From: Gammaproteobacteria bacterium
Lineage (GTDB): Bacteria; Pseudomonadota; Gammaproteobacteria; Burkholderiales; Rhodocyclaceae
Length of the DNA stretch: 44,284 bases
Assembly: GCA_018828385.1 (NCBI GenBank)
Contig: JAHJVE010000022.1
Location: 1 to 44,284 of the forward strand
Reading direction: 5' to 3'
The notes under the pieces were generated by a model. The model searched no databases and was not told the DNA's origin. It worked only from the letters and a program-made list of their open reading frames with translations. This document shows, piece after piece, positions 27,842-36,658 of the stretch. The position numbers were made by a program, and so were the translations under genes. How positions within the stretch are numbered: the first letter of the stretch is position 1; each line of letters begins with the position of its first letter.

Positions 27842-28162
27842 CGCGATTGGCCGAGGCAGTCATGCCGTCGCCCCAGCGGCCTTCTGGGCAGCTATTGGCG
27901 GAGTTTCGTGCAACTGATTGCCGGTTTGACAGTCCCTTTTTCGAGAGTCCTGAAAAAGAGCTTGGAAAGCGTCGAGATAGTCAGCATCGAGTAGGTCTCC
28001 TGTTCAAACTCTCCAGCTACCGCGCAAGGTCCGTTCTATCCATCTCGCCGAAGTTGAGGCAAACTTAAACAAGCAACTCGCGGTGATGGCCGAGGCTGTT
28101 TTACTAAAGCCAACCAGCCTCCGTGAATCCGGGATGATCCACTCATCTTCACATTGCGGCTT
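27842..28162. other. 321-base spacer with a possible LysR gene-end remnant
   Basis: No convincing gene is present. On the - strand, bases from about 27883 down to 27832 can be read as GRWGDGMTASANRVRI and a stop, which closely resembles the last residues of the LysR regulator at 29750-30607 (SDGITASANRKR). The rest of the match does not extend, so this may be a decayed or duplicated gene end. An ORF at 27847-28068 (+) lacks a ribosome-binding site and looks random. Confidence 0.35.
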
Positions 28163-29065
28163 ATGAAAAACATTTTCTGGCGTTCAGTATTTCAGCCAAC
28201 GGTCCAGGTGACGCCAATGGTGCGGTTTGTCATGTGGCTCGTGGCACTGGCTGTCGCAGGAATTCTGGCATTTGTAAGAGTGGCTACCGAGGCTGAGTTC
28301 GCGTTTGCTTCGGTCGTGATCATGCCCGTCTTTGCTGTCTCCTGGTTTATCAGAAAAAAGGAGGGAGTGATTTTTTCCGCGCTGGCTGCGGGGGTATGGG
28401 TTTCCGCAGATATTGAGGCAGGTCGACAATTCAGTGCCGCATGGATTCCTTGGGCCAACGGCGTGACACATTTTGCGGTGTATGCATTGGTCGCTTACTT
28501 GACCGGCTCCTTGCGCGAAGTGCTGGTGAGGGAACATGACCTGGCTCGGCATGATGCTTTGTCAGGATTGCTTAACAGGCGTGCATTTTTTGAGTCGGGT
28601 GTTGCAGAAACAGATCGAGCCAGGCGCTATGGTCATTCTCTCGGAATTGTTTTTCTTGATCTCGACGATTTCAAGCAACTGAATGACGCTCGTGGTCATG
28701 AGGTTGGCGATATGGCGCTGAAAGGCGTCAGCGATGCTTTGGCGCGAAGCCTGCGCAATACGGATGTAGTCGCTCGCCTTGGTGGGGATGAATTTGCCGT
28801 GCTCTTGCCCGAGACAAGTTTCGAATCAGCGACCGAGGCCGGTCACAAGATCGCGCACGCGATCAACGCCGTTCTTCGCGACTTTTCGCCGGTCTCTGTG
28901 AGCCTTGGTGTCGCATGGTTTGAGAGCGTCGCCGATCGTTTTGTTGACATGGTCAGTGCGGCCGACGGTTTGATGTATGAAATCAAGGAAGCTGGAAAAC
29001 ATGGCGTTCGTAGCAAAAAGTTTTCTGCCAGCATGGCCAGGTTGTCATCTGACGAGGCTGCTTGA
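28163..29065 (+). CDS. Membrane diguanylate cyclase (GGDEF)
   Basis: From ATG 28163 it has 300 residues (a TTG at 28154 is also possible). The first about 120 residues form three to four membrane helices, with no recognised MASE name. The GGDEF domain follows with LDLDDFKQLND, RLGGDEF (GGDEF at 207-211) and an intact RxxD product-inhibition site, RNTD (198-201). It should make cyclic di-GMP from GTP. No EAL domain is present. Base composition is lower in GC than that of recG. Confidence 0.9.
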   Translation: MKNIFWRSVFQPTVQVTPMVRFVMWLVALAVAGILAFVRVATEAEFAFASVVIMPVFAVSWFIRKKEGVIFSALAAGVWVSADIEAGRQFSAAWIPWANGVTHFAVYALVAYLTGSLREVLVREHDLARHDALSGLLNRRAFFESGVAETDRARRYGHSLGIVFLDLDDFKQLNDARGHEVGDMALKGVSDALARSLRNTDVVARLGGDEFAVLLPETSFESATEAGHKIAHAINAVLRDFSPVSVSLGVAWFESVADRFVDMVSAADGLMYEIKEAGKHGVRSKKFSASMARLSSDEAA

Positions 29066-29399
29066 TCTATCAGCGTTGCCTTCGGAGGGGCTGATGATCG
29101 CTACCGGGAGATCGTCAAGCTGTCTCTGGCTTGGCTTGTCGATCAGCGCTCAAACCTATCCTCAAGCTGGGGAGCCTGTCGCTTTGGCATTTTGACAGCA
29201 CGCTTGCCATGATGCTTCTAACTGCCTTTCGCTATCGGGGCCATTGCTGTGGCGCTACTGAGCACACCGTTTCCGCTGAAACGACAATGCCAAATATCCC
29301 GCCAGAAACGACGCTTGAGCAACCCCGGCTTGATTATTGACGTTTCGCACGCAATTATTTGTACATCATCTTCATGTTGCCACCGAAAGGAGATTCACC
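29066..29399. other. 334-base spacer without recognised gene
   Basis: I see no gene with a ribosome-binding site here. A TTGACA near 29193 could be a -35 element, but no good -10 lies at the right distance. The last bases contain AAAGGAG, the ribosome-binding site of the next gene. Confidence 0.4.
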
Positions 29400-29684
29400 A
29401 TGAATCGTGACGAATTTACGCGCAAGATGCATTCCAGGCTTGATCAGTGGAACAATGAAATTGATGCGCTGGTGGCCAGGAAGGATTCCATCGAAGAAAC
29501 CGCCCGCGCCGAACTGAATGCGCGCCTGGAGGATTTGCGCGCTCAACGTGACCGGGCCAGAAGCCAGTTGGCAACGTTACAAAATGCCAGCGAGACAGCA
29601 TGGCAGGACATGAAGGCAGGCCTGGAGATGGCTTGGGATGCCGTTGCTCAAGCCATTGAGTCAGCCAAGTCTCGCTACAAATAG
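29400..29684 (+). CDS. Small coiled-coil protein
   Basis: From ATG 29400 (AAAGGAG upstream) this 94-residue protein is almost entirely helical: TRKMHSRLDQWNNEIDALVA, then heptad-like ARLEDLRAQRDRARSQLATL and AWDAVAQAIESAKSRYK. No signal peptide or membrane segment. It resembles small coiled-coil stress proteins (sll1863-like) in form; function is unknown. Confidence 0.75.
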   Translation: MNRDEFTRKMHSRLDQWNNEIDALVARKDSIEETARAELNARLEDLRAQRDRARSQLATLQNASETAWQDMKAGLEMAWDAVAQAIESAKSRYK

Positions 29685-29694
29685 GCCGCACTTA

Positions 29695-29725
29695 AAACCG
29701 GCTACCTCCATCGGTGGACCGGTTT
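29695..29725 (+). terminator. Possible terminator between convergent genes
   Basis: AAACCGG (29695-29701) pairs with CCGGTTT (29719-29725), and the interior can partly pair. The T-run is short (three bases), so it is weak. It lies between the convergent coiled-coil and LysR genes. Confidence 0.4.
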
Positions 29726-29749
29726 GCGGGAATGACGGCCCCTGATCAA

Positions 29750-30607
29750 TCAGCGTTTCCTGTTGGCCGAGGCGGTTATCCCGTCGCTCAGTGTCTTCAG
29801 CGCCGCCATTGCCCGCGCTTCGCGCAGGTAGATCATGCCGGTCGGCACGAGGCTGAATTCGTCGGGCACCGTTTCGATGACCAGATCGGCCGCGTGGCTC
29901 GATTGTTCGACGACGCGGCGCGGCATCAAGGTCCAGCCGAGGCCGACGGCGATGCAGCCGAGGATGCCTTCGAGCGTGCCGAATTCCATGGCGTCGGCCA
30001 CGGCGTGGCCCTGGGCGCGTTGCCAGGCGATGGCCCGCGTCCGGTAGGCGCAGCCTTCGCGGAAGAGGATGAGCGGAAGCAGCACGGGATCGGTGCCGGC
30101 GGCGTGCACCTGGACCAGTTCCTCGATGACCAGTTCGTCGAATTGCAGGTCGGGGTGGATGACCGGGCCGGCGACGAAGGCGCAGTCGAGTTTGTGGTCG
30201 AGCACCTTGCCGATCAGCGTGCTCGTGGTGTCGGTGGCGACGCGCAGTTCGAGGCCCGGGTGTTCGGCTCGCACGGCTTTGAGGGCGCTCGGCAGGTGCA
30301 GGGCAGCGAAGGTTTCCATGGCGCCGATGCGCAGTTCGCCGGCGCTTTCGCCCACCTGGCGGACGGCGCTCGCTGTTTGGCGTTCGAGCATGAGCATTTT
30401 TCGCGCGTAGTCGAGCAGCACCTTGCCCGACGGCGCGAGTTCGAGGCCGCGACCCTTGCGGAAGAACAGTTCGGCCCCAAGCTCTTCTTCGAGCCGCCGG
30501 ATGCGTCCGGTGACGTTGGACTGGACGGTATTGAGCTTGCGCGAAGCGGCGAGGATGCCGCCTTCTTCGACGACGGCCTGAAAGGTGCGGAGGGCGACGA
30601 GTTCCAT
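29750..30607 (-). CDS. LysR-family transcriptional regulator
   Basis: This 285-residue protein has an N-terminal winged helix-turn-helix (LRTFQAVVEEGGILAASRKL, VTGRIRRLEEELGAELFFRK) and a substrate-binding effector domain from about residue 90. It is divergent from the MFS transporter with a 100-base spacer containing a dyad, so it probably controls the MFS-reductase operon and itself. The effector is unknown. Confidence 0.92.
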   Translation of the reverse strand: MELVALRTFQAVVEEGGILAASRKLNTVQSNVTGRIRRLEEELGAELFFRKGRGLELAPSGKVLLDYARKMLMLERQTASAVRQVGESAGELRIGAMETFAALHLPSALKAVRAEHPGLELRVATDTTSTLIGKVLDHKLDCAFVAGPVIHPDLQFDELVIEELVQVHAAGTDPVLLPLILFREGCAYRTRAIAWQRAQGHAVADAMEFGTLEGILGCIAVGLGWTLMPRRVVEQSSHAADLVIETVPDEFSLVPTGMIYLREARAMAALKTLSDGITASANRKR

Positions 30608-30634
30608 GGCTTATCTCTAAAAAAGAATGGTTCG

Positions 30635-30654
30635 TTCAAAACAAATCATTTGAA
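30635..30654. promoter_or_regulatory. Candidate LysR operator in the divergent spacer
   Basis: TTCAAA-N8-TTTGAA is a perfect 6-bp inverted repeat in the short AT-rich spacer between the LysR and MFS genes. It fits the position and T-N11-A style of LysR sites. Binding is inferred. Confidence 0.45.
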
Positions 30655-30707
30655 TTGATACTTTACTCTGTTTATTGTTCGCCTATCAATAACCAAGGGA
30701 ACATCCC

Positions 30708-31910
30708 ATGAACTCACAGAGAGAGCGCCTCAAGGTGCTGGGTGCCGGGATTTTCAGCCTGATCCTGGTGCTCGGCGTGGCCCGTTTTTCCTACACGCCG
30801 CTGCTGCCGCTGATGCAGAAACAGGCCGGTCTCGGGCTGGCCGAAGCCGGCTGGCTGGCCGCGCTCAATTACGCCGGCTACCTGAGCGGCGCCTTGGTCG
30901 CTTCGCTGATCAGCGATCTGGTGCTCAAGGACAAGCTGTACCGGATCGGCATGGTCGTCGCCATTCTGAGCACCGTGATGATGGGCCTGACGACCGATCC
31001 GCTGGTCTGGATGGTCTCGCGCTTCATCGCCGGCCTGTCCAGCGCGGCCGGCATGTTGCTCGGCACCGGGCTCATCCTCAACTGGCTGATCCGCCACAAC
31101 CATCGGCCGGAGCTGGGCATTCACTTCGCCGGCATCGGGCTCGGCATCGCCGGCTGTTCGGTCGCCGTTTGGCTGATGAACGGCTGGCTCGACTGGCGCG
31201 AGCAGTGGTTCGCTTTCTCGGCCATGGCTTGCCTGCTCATCATTCCTGCCCTGGCCTGGCTGCCGGCGCCCGACACCAGCGGGGTGACGAAAAGCGGCGC
31301 GGCCATGCATGACAACCCGCCCAGCCCGCTGTTCCTGCGCATTTTCATGGCCGCCTATTTCTGTGCCGGCTTCGGCTACGTGATCAGCGCCACCTTCATC
31401 GTCGCCATCGTCGATCAGTTGCCCGGGCTGTCCGGGCAGGGCGCGCTGGCCTTCCTGGCCATCGGTCTGGCCGCGACGCCGGCCTGTTTCAATTGGGACA
31501 TCATTGCCCGCTATACCGGCGACATCAACGCCCTGATCCTCGCCGCCGTCCTGCAGATCGTCGGCATTGTCCTGCCGGTCGCGGTCGGCGGGCTGATTCC
31601 CACGCTGTTCGGCGCCCTGCTCTTTGGCGGCACCTTCATCGGCATGGTCAGCCTGGTCCTCACCATGGCCGGGCGCTACTACCCGACGCGGCCAGCCAAG
31701 ATGATGGGCAAGATGACGCTTTCCTACGGCGCGGCGCAGATCATCGGGCCGGCCATCGTCGGCTGGCTGGCGACGCGGCTCGGCAACTATTCCATCGGCC
31801 TGTATCTGGCGGCCGGGGTGATGGTCGTTGGCGTCGTCCTCTTGGCTATACTGAAACTTGTTGAAAAGCGGGACGCCGCCCTGGCGCTCGAACCCGGCTT
31901 GCAGAACTAA
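30708..31910 (+). CDS. YbfB/YjiJ-family MFS transporter
   Basis: This 400-residue inner membrane protein has about 12 membrane helices. [20 protein letters not shown] and [19 protein letters not shown] are typical of the YbfB/YjiJ group, and [16 protein letters not shown] follows. Substrate unknown; probably an exporter. It is first in a (+) run with acuI-like, tautomerase and OYE genes; the next gene starts 13 bases downstream. Confidence 0.88.
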   Translation: MNSQRERLKVLGAGIFSLILVLGVARFSYTPLLPLMQKQAGLGLAEAGWLAALNYAGYLSGALVASLISDLVLKDKLYRIGMVVAILSTVMMGLTTDPLVWMVSRFIAGLSSAAGMLLGTGLILNWLIRHNHRPELGIHFAGIGLGIAGCSVAVWLMNGWLDWREQWFAFSAMACLLIIPALAWLPAPDTSGVTKSGAAMHDNPPSPLFLRIFMAAYFCAGFGYVISATFIVAIVDQLPGLSGQGALAFLAIGLAATPACFNWDIIARYTGDINALILAAVLQIVGIVLPVAVGGLIPTLFGALLFGGTFIGMVSLVLTMAGRYYPTRPAKMMGKMTLSYGAAQIIGPAIVGWLATRLGNYSIGLYLAAGVMVVGVVLLAILKLVEKRDAALALEPGLQN

Positions 31911-31923
31911 ACGGAGACCAGAC

Positions 31924-32907
31924 ATGTTCAAGGGAATTCTGATCGAGAAGGACGACGCCGGTTACCGCGCGTCGGTGCAGGACATCGATGACAGCCAGTT
32001 GCCGGAAGGCGACGTGACGGTGCGCGTCGACTACTCGTCGCTCAATTACAAGGACGGCCTGGCGATTACCGGCAAGGGGCCGGTCGTCCGCAAGTTCCCG
32101 ATGGTGCCAGGCATCGACATCGCGGGCACGGTCGAAAGCAGCAGCCACGACGACGTCAAGGCCGGCGACCGCGTCGTGCTCAACGGCTGGGGCGTCGGTG
32201 AAACGCATTGGGGCGGGCTGGCCCAGAAGGCGCGGCTCAAGGGCGACTGGCTGGTCCCGCTGCCGGCAGCGTTTTCCGAAAAGCAGGCCGTTTCGATTGG
32301 CACAGCCGGCTACACCGCCATGCTCTGCGTGTTGGCGCTGGAGCGCCAGGGCGTCAAACCGGCCGACGGCGAGATCGTCGTTACCGGTGCGGCGGGTGGC
32401 GTCGGCAGCGTGGCGATTGCCGTGCTGGCCAAGCTCGGCTACACGGTGGTTGCCGTGAGCGGTCGGCCGGAGGAAACGGATTACCTCAAGCAACTCGGCG
32501 CGGCCGAAGTCCTCGACCGCAGCCTGTTCTCGGCGCCCGGCAAGCCGCTCGGCAAGGAACGCTGGGCGGGGGCGGTCGATGTTGTCGGTTCGCACACCCT
32601 GGCCAACATCTGTGCGACGACCAAGTATCGCGGCGTCGTCACCGCCTGCGGGCTGGCCGGCGGCATGGACTTCCCGTCGTCGGTGGCGCCCTTCATCCTG
32701 CGCGGCGTGACGCTGGTCGGCATCGACAGCGTGATGTGTCCGCGGCCCGAGCGGCTAGTGGCGTGGCAGCGGTTGGGGGCTGATCTCGATGTCGCCAAGC
32801 TTGGCCTGATCACGCACGAAGTGTCGCTGGCCGAAGCCATCCCGACGGCCGCTCAGCTCATGGACGGCAAGGTGCGCGGCCGTGTCGTTGTGGATGTGAA
32901 TCGCTGA
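31924..32907 (+). CDS. AcuI/YhdH-type NADPH-dependent acryloyl-CoA reductase family protein
   Basis: From ATG 31924 (GGAGACCAGAC upstream) it has 327 residues in the zinc-free medium-chain dehydrogenase family. [20 protein letters not shown] and [16 protein letters not shown] match AcuI/YhdH; the NADPH-binding loop is [12 protein letters not shown]. AcuI reduces acryloyl-CoA to propionyl-CoA, removing a reactive compound. The exact substrate here is unproven. Its TGA stop overlaps the next ATG. Confidence 0.9.
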   Translation: MFKGILIEKDDAGYRASVQDIDDSQLPEGDVTVRVDYSSLNYKDGLAITGKGPVVRKFPMVPGIDIAGTVESSSHDDVKAGDRVVLNGWGVGETHWGGLAQKARLKGDWLVPLPAAFSEKQAVSIGTAGYTAMLCVLALERQGVKPADGEIVVTGAAGGVGSVAIAVLAKLGYTVVAVSGRPEETDYLKQLGAAEVLDRSLFSAPGKPLGKERWAGAVDVVGSHTLANICATTKYRGVVTACGLAGGMDFPSSVAPFILRGVTLVGIDSVMCPRPERLVAWQRLGADLDVAKLGLITHEVSLAEAIPTAAQLMDGKVRGRVVVDVNR

Positions 32908-33110
32908 TGCCCTACGTCAATATCAAGATCACCCGCGAAGGGGCGACGCCGGAGCAGAAGGCGCGCCTGATCGCCGGCGCGACGCAACTGCTCGTCGATG
33001 TGCTCGGCAAGAACCCGAAAACGACGGTGGTCGTCATCGATGAAGTCGATACCGACAACTGGGGCGTGGCGGGTGAGTCGATCACCGTCCGCCGGGCGCG
33101 CGGCGAGTAA
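32907..33110 (+). CDS. 4-oxalocrotonate tautomerase family protein
   Basis: This 67-residue protein starts [20 protein letters not shown]. Proline directly after the initiator Met becomes the catalytic N-terminal base of the family. The start overlaps the preceding stop (TGATG). Family members tautomerise enol acids or detoxify haloacrylates. It is near the usual 62-residue size, with a short basic tail. Confidence 0.88.
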   Translation: MPYVNIKITREGATPEQKARLIAGATQLLVDVLGKNPKTTVVVIDEVDTDNWGVAGESITVRRARGE

Positions 33111-33168
33111 ATCCGCCTGTTTTTCCCATTCCCACGGTCAACCGGAATTTTTGCCCAAAATTGAAATC

Positions 33169-34251
33169 ATGAGTCACCTCTTCGAGCCCCTGAAACTGCG
33201 CGACATCACCCTCAAGAACCGCATCGGCATCCCGCCGATGTGCCAGTACTCGGCCACCGACGGCATGGCCGGCGAATGGCATTTCATCCACTACGGCAGC
33301 CGCGCCGTCGGCGGCGCCGGCCTGATGATCCTCGAAGCGACGGCCGTCGTTCCGGAGGGCCGGATCAGCCCGGGCGACCTCGGTCTGTGGAGTGACGAAC
33401 AGATCGGGCCGCTGGCCAAGATCGCCCGCCTGGCCCGCGAGCAGGGCTGCGTGCCGGCTGTTCAACTGGCCCACGCCGGGCGCAAGGGCAGCGTCGGGCT
33501 GGGTTGGGGCGAACAGCGGACCTTGCGCGCTGATGAAGGCGGCTGGCAGGCGGTCGCCCCGTCTGCCGTGTCGTTCGGCGAAGGCTATGCCCAGCCGCAT
33601 GAACTCAGCGTCGGCGAGATTGGCGAGGTCGTTTCGGCCTTCGTCGCAGCCGCCCGGCGGGCCGTCGTCGCCGGCTTCCAGGCCATCGAAATCCATGCTG
33701 CCCACGGCTATCTGCTGCACCAGTTCCTGTCGCCGCTATCGAACCAGCGCACCGACGCCTACGGCGGCAGTTTCGACAACCGGACCCGTCTGCTGCGCGA
33801 GGTGGTCAGCGCCGTGCGCGCCGTCTGGCCGGAAAACCTGCCGCTGCTCATCCGCCTGTCGGCCACCGACTGGGTCGACGGCGGCTGGACGGCCGACGAG
33901 ACGGTCGAGCTGTGCCGTGGCCTCAAGGCGCTCGGCGTCGATCTGGCTGACATCTCCACGGCCGGCCTCGTGCCGACGGCGAAGATCCCAGCCGGCCCCG
34001 GCTTCCAGACCGAATTCGCCGCCCGCGTCCGCCACGAAGCCGGCTTGCCCGCGGCTGCCGTCGGCCTGATCACCTCGGCCGTGCAGGCCGACCACATCGT
34101 GCGCAGCGGCCAGGCCGACATGGTGCTGGTCGGCCGCGAAATCTTGCGCAATCCGTACTGGCCCATGCAGGCGGCGCAGGAGTTGCGGCAGGTCGGCGTC
34201 TGGCCCAATCAATACCTGCGGGCAGCGCCGGGCGGGTCGGTCGGCCGCTGA
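33169..34251 (+). CDS. NADH:flavin oxidoreductase, Old Yellow Enzyme class II (YqjM/XenA-like)
   Basis: This 360-residue FMN enzyme reduces activated C=C bonds and nitro compounds. Cys25 in IPPMCQYSATDG is the redox-tuning cysteine of the YqjM/XenA class; HAAHGYLLHQFLSPLSNQR with DAYGGS is the active-site core. ATG 33169 is chosen by homology to the usual N-terminus LFEPLKLRDITLKNR; a longer reading overlaps the tautomerase gene. No strong Shine-Dalgarno sequence is seen. Confidence 0.92.
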   Translation: MSHLFEPLKLRDITLKNRIGIPPMCQYSATDGMAGEWHFIHYGSRAVGGAGLMILEATAVVPEGRISPGDLGLWSDEQIGPLAKIARLAREQGCVPAVQLAHAGRKGSVGLGWGEQRTLRADEGGWQAVAPSAVSFGEGYAQPHELSVGEIGEVVSAFVAAARRAVVAGFQAIEIHAAHGYLLHQFLSPLSNQRTDAYGGSFDNRTRLLREVVSAVRAVWPENLPLLIRLSATDWVDGGWTADETVELCRGLKALGVDLADISTAGLVPTAKIPAGPGFQTEFAARVRHEAGLPAAAVGLITSAVQADHIVRSGQADMVLVGREILRNPYWPMQAAQELRQVGVWPNQYLRAAPGGSVGR

Positions 34252-34270
34252 TTTTCCCTGCGTCAAAAAG

Positions 34271-34301
34271 ACAAGGCCCGGTCTCGTCCGCCGGGTCTTG
34301 T
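34271..34301. terminator. GC-rich hairpin, probable terminator after the OYE gene
   Basis: ACAAGGCCCGG pairs with CCGGGTCTTGT (11 bp, one G-T) around a nine-base loop. On the + strand no T-run follows directly, but on the - strand CTTTTTG follows, so it may work better in that direction. Confidence 0.55.
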
Positions 34302-34403
34302 GCGTCGCACAAAAAAATTTTCCCCGGTCGGGAACTTTTGCCGTGAGCCTTGTCTTACAGCCTGTTTTGCAAACTGACCCAACCCAAACAGAGGCTATAA
34401 AAA

Positions 34404-34508
34404 ATGGACGAACTCTCTTACGTCGGCATCACTTTCACCGTGGTTATCCTTGCTCTGGCCTGCTTCATGGCCGCCAAGTTGGCCTCGAAGACGGCCTACC
34501 ACGATTAA
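34404..34508 (+). CDS. 34-residue single-pass membrane microprotein
   Basis: ATG 34404, preceded by GAGG, encodes MDELSYVGITFTVVILAL, then ACFMAAKLASKTAYHD and TAA. Residues about 7-27 form one membrane helix, with an acidic N-terminus and basic C-terminus. It stands alone between two hairpins, and a strong terminator follows. Size and form recall small subunits of respiratory oxidases such as CydX/CcoQ, but no oxidase gene is nearby. Function is unknown. Confidence 0.6.
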   Translation: MDELSYVGITFTVVILALACFMAAKLASKTAYHD

Positions 34509-34525
34509 GAAAAGTGACGCTCAGC

Positions 34526-34550
34526 AAAGCCGGGGTTTCCCGGCTTTTTT
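34526..34550 (+). terminator. Intrinsic terminator after the microprotein gene
   Basis: AAAGCCGGG (34526-34534) pairs with CCCGGCTTT (34539-34547) around GTTT and runs into six T residues. It begins 18 bases after the microprotein stop, which supports a separate short transcript. Confidence 0.85.
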
Positions 34551-34594
34551 CATTTTTGGCCCTTTTTTCCCGTTGACCGTGGGATTCCCCCAAA

Positions 34595-35482
34595 TCAGCC
34601 GATAAACGCCTCGACAATCCGCGCCACCTCGGTTGGTTGGTCATGGTGCAACATGTGGTCGGCCTGCTCGACCCATTCCTCGCGGACATTGGCAAAGCAC
34701 GCCCGACGCGCCTCCCAGTCGCCCGGCCGCTGCCCGAAATCGCGAATGACCCACGATTCCCGGCCGGCCACCCAAAGCACCGGGCAGGTGATCTGCTTCC
34801 AGATCGCCATCGATTCTTCCAGCCGGAACAAATACGGCGCCGGCGCCTTGTGCCACGGATCGCCGTTCCAGATGATGCCGTGATGACGCAAGCCGGCCCG
34901 GTTTTCACCATCGCCGACGCGGGCCAGATGCTTGGCCAGAAACTCGGCGCGCTCGGCTGTCAAAAAGCGGTCGCTGTGCAACAGCCGGCGGGCAAAGGCC
35001 ATGCGGTCGGCGTAAGCGTGCATGCGCGGCGGCTTCTTGAGGGCGCCCAGCCACTGCTGATAACGCTCCGGCGCCATATCCGGCGTCGTCGGCGCAATGC
35101 CGAAACCCTCCAGCGACACCACGCTCTCCACGCGCTCCGGCCGAATGCCGGCGTAGAGGCAGGACAAAATGCCGCCCATGCTATGGCCGACCAGCTTCAC
35201 CTTGCCGTCCGGCGCGTAGCGGTCGATGATGGCCTCCATGTCGCCCAAGTGCTCGGCGAAGAAATACGGCCGGTTCAGCCACTCCGATTGGCCAAAGCCG
35301 CGCCAGTCCGGCGCCACGATATTCCAGTCTTTCGCCAGTTCATCGACAACAAACTGGAACGAGGCCGAAACATCCATCCAGCCATGCAGCAGGAAAAGCG
35401 TCGGCGCATCGGGGTTGCCCCAGCGCCGGATATGCAGGCGGACGTCGGGCAGATCGAGAAATTCGGAGCGTGAAGGTTTCAT
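34595..35482 (-). CDS. Alpha/beta hydrolase
   Basis: From ATG 35482 it has 295 residues. It shows the oxyanion segment LFLLHGWMD, the nucleophile elbow GHSMGG and a late His in EQADHMLHHDQP. No signal peptide. It could be an esterase, haloalkane-dehalogenase-like or epoxide-type hydrolase; substrate not assignable. The earlier in-frame ATG at 35632 would run into the divergent gene and is unlikely. Confidence 0.85.
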   Translation of the reverse strand: MKPSRSEFLDLPDVRLHIRRWGNPDAPTLFLLHGWMDVSASFQFVVDELAKDWNIVAPDWRGFGQSEWLNRPYFFAEHLGDMEAIIDRYAPDGKVKLVGHSMGGILSCLYAGIRPERVESVVSLEGFGIAPTTPDMAPERYQQWLGALKKPPRMHAYADRMAFARRLLHSDRFLTAERAEFLAKHLARVGDGENRAGLRHHGIIWNGDPWHKAPAPYLFRLEESMAIWKQITCPVLWVAGRESWVIRDFGQRPGDWEARRACFANVREEWVEQADHMLHHDQPTEVARIVEAFIG

Positions 35483-35625
35483 CAGGGTTCGGCGCGGCTG
35501 GCCGCATGAAGCGGCGCAAGCCCGCGCTGGCAGTTGGGGATAGGCCATTTTGACACGCTTTGACGCCATCCCGTTCGCGCCGCAGCGAGCGTTAAAATGG
35601 CCTCCCCCGTTCGCTGGAGAAAACG

Positions 35626-36423
35626 ATGTCAAAGCCCGGCCGCATTGCCAGCGTGCTGCTCATGGCCAGTCTGCTCAGCGCCACCGCGCTCGCCCGCGCC
35701 GACGCCACGCCGCAAGTCCAGCCCCTGCTGCCCTTCGCCTCGACAGAAGGCCTCGAACGCCTGGCGCGGAGCACGGCAAAAAGCGACTTCGCCCCGCTCG
35801 CCAACCAATTCGAAGCCCAAGCCACCATCGCCTTCTGTGGCCCGACCACCGCCGCCATCGTCCTCAACACCCTGCGCCCAGCGGCCATCGAAACGCCCCG
35901 CGACCGCAGCCGCCTGCATCCCGAAGATGACCGCTACCTGCCGAAAACCCTGCAACTCACCGTGCCCCGGCACACCCAGGAAAGCGTCATCGCCACCGGC
36001 AAAAAAACGCGCGCCCAAGTCTTCGGCGAACCCGCCACCGTCAATGGCAAGCTCATGCGCGACGGCGGCTACCAACTACGCCAGCTCGACGAACTGCTCA
36101 AGGCCCACAGCCTCGCCACCCGCCTCGTCATCGTCGATGCGCAAACCGCCGAAGCCGATATCCGCCGCGATCTCATCGACAACCTCAACCGCCCCGGCGA
36201 CGTGGTCATCGTCAATTACCAACGCACCGCCGTCGGCCAATCCGGCGGCGGCCACATTTCGCCCCTAGCCGCCTACGACGCCGTGACCGATTCGGTGCTC
36301 ATCCTCGACGTCAATCCCAGCCATTACCCGTGGGTCTGGATGCCTGTTTCGACATTGATCCGCGGCATGCGAACCAGGGATGTGGTCGAGAACCGGGGCT
36401 ACATTCTGGTTCAGGGGCGCTGA
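35626..36423 (+). CDS. Secreted phytochelatin-synthase-like peptidase
   Basis: This 265-residue protein has a signal peptide (about 1-25, ending ALARA) and a papain-like phytochelatin synthase domain with the catalytic triad Cys71 (FCGPTTAA), His210 (GGGHISPLAAYD) and Asp228 (LDVNP). Bacterial versions lack the plant C-terminal metal-sensing domain and mainly cleave glutathione to gamma-Glu-Cys. Export suggests periplasmic action. It is divergent from the hydrolase gene. Confidence 0.85.
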   Translation: MSKPGRIASVLLMASLLSATALARADATPQVQPLLPFASTEGLERLARSTAKSDFAPLANQFEAQATIAFCGPTTAAIVLNTLRPAAIETPRDRSRLHPEDDRYLPKTLQLTVPRHTQESVIATGKKTRAQVFGEPATVNGKLMRDGGYQLRQLDELLKAHSLATRLVIVDAQTAEADIRRDLIDNLNRPGDVVIVNYQRTAVGQSGGGHISPLAAYDAVTDSVLILDVNPSHYPWVWMPVSTLIRGMRTRDVVENRGYILVQGR

Positions 36424-36658
36424 GGGAATAGAAGTACCTCACTGGCAGTTCATCCGCAATTGCTGACTTTCATGTGCCGGACAGGCTTAGTCCGCCATGC
36501 ATCAGATACCAGCCGGTTACGGGCGTCGAGCGGCAGCTTCTTGATTCAGAAAACGCCAACAATCGCTCCTAATCAGACAGATAGTTCGCCCGCTCAACCG
36601 CAAAAGGCATGCGTTTTCGGCGTGCGCGGACGCTGGTTCGCAATGATATGCTCGCCTC

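Noticed and set aside
27847..28068. 73-codon ORF after recG
   Set aside because: Non-ATG start, no ribosome-binding site and random-looking composition.
30714..31931. 405-codon open frame on the - strand
   Set aside because: It is antisense to the MFS gene and would encode a hydrophilic Asp/Gln/Gly-rich chain without domains.
36424..36658. Possible gene between the phytochelatin-synthase-like gene and DUF4238
   Set aside because: No frame with start, ribosome-binding site and protein-like content was seen in these 235 bases.
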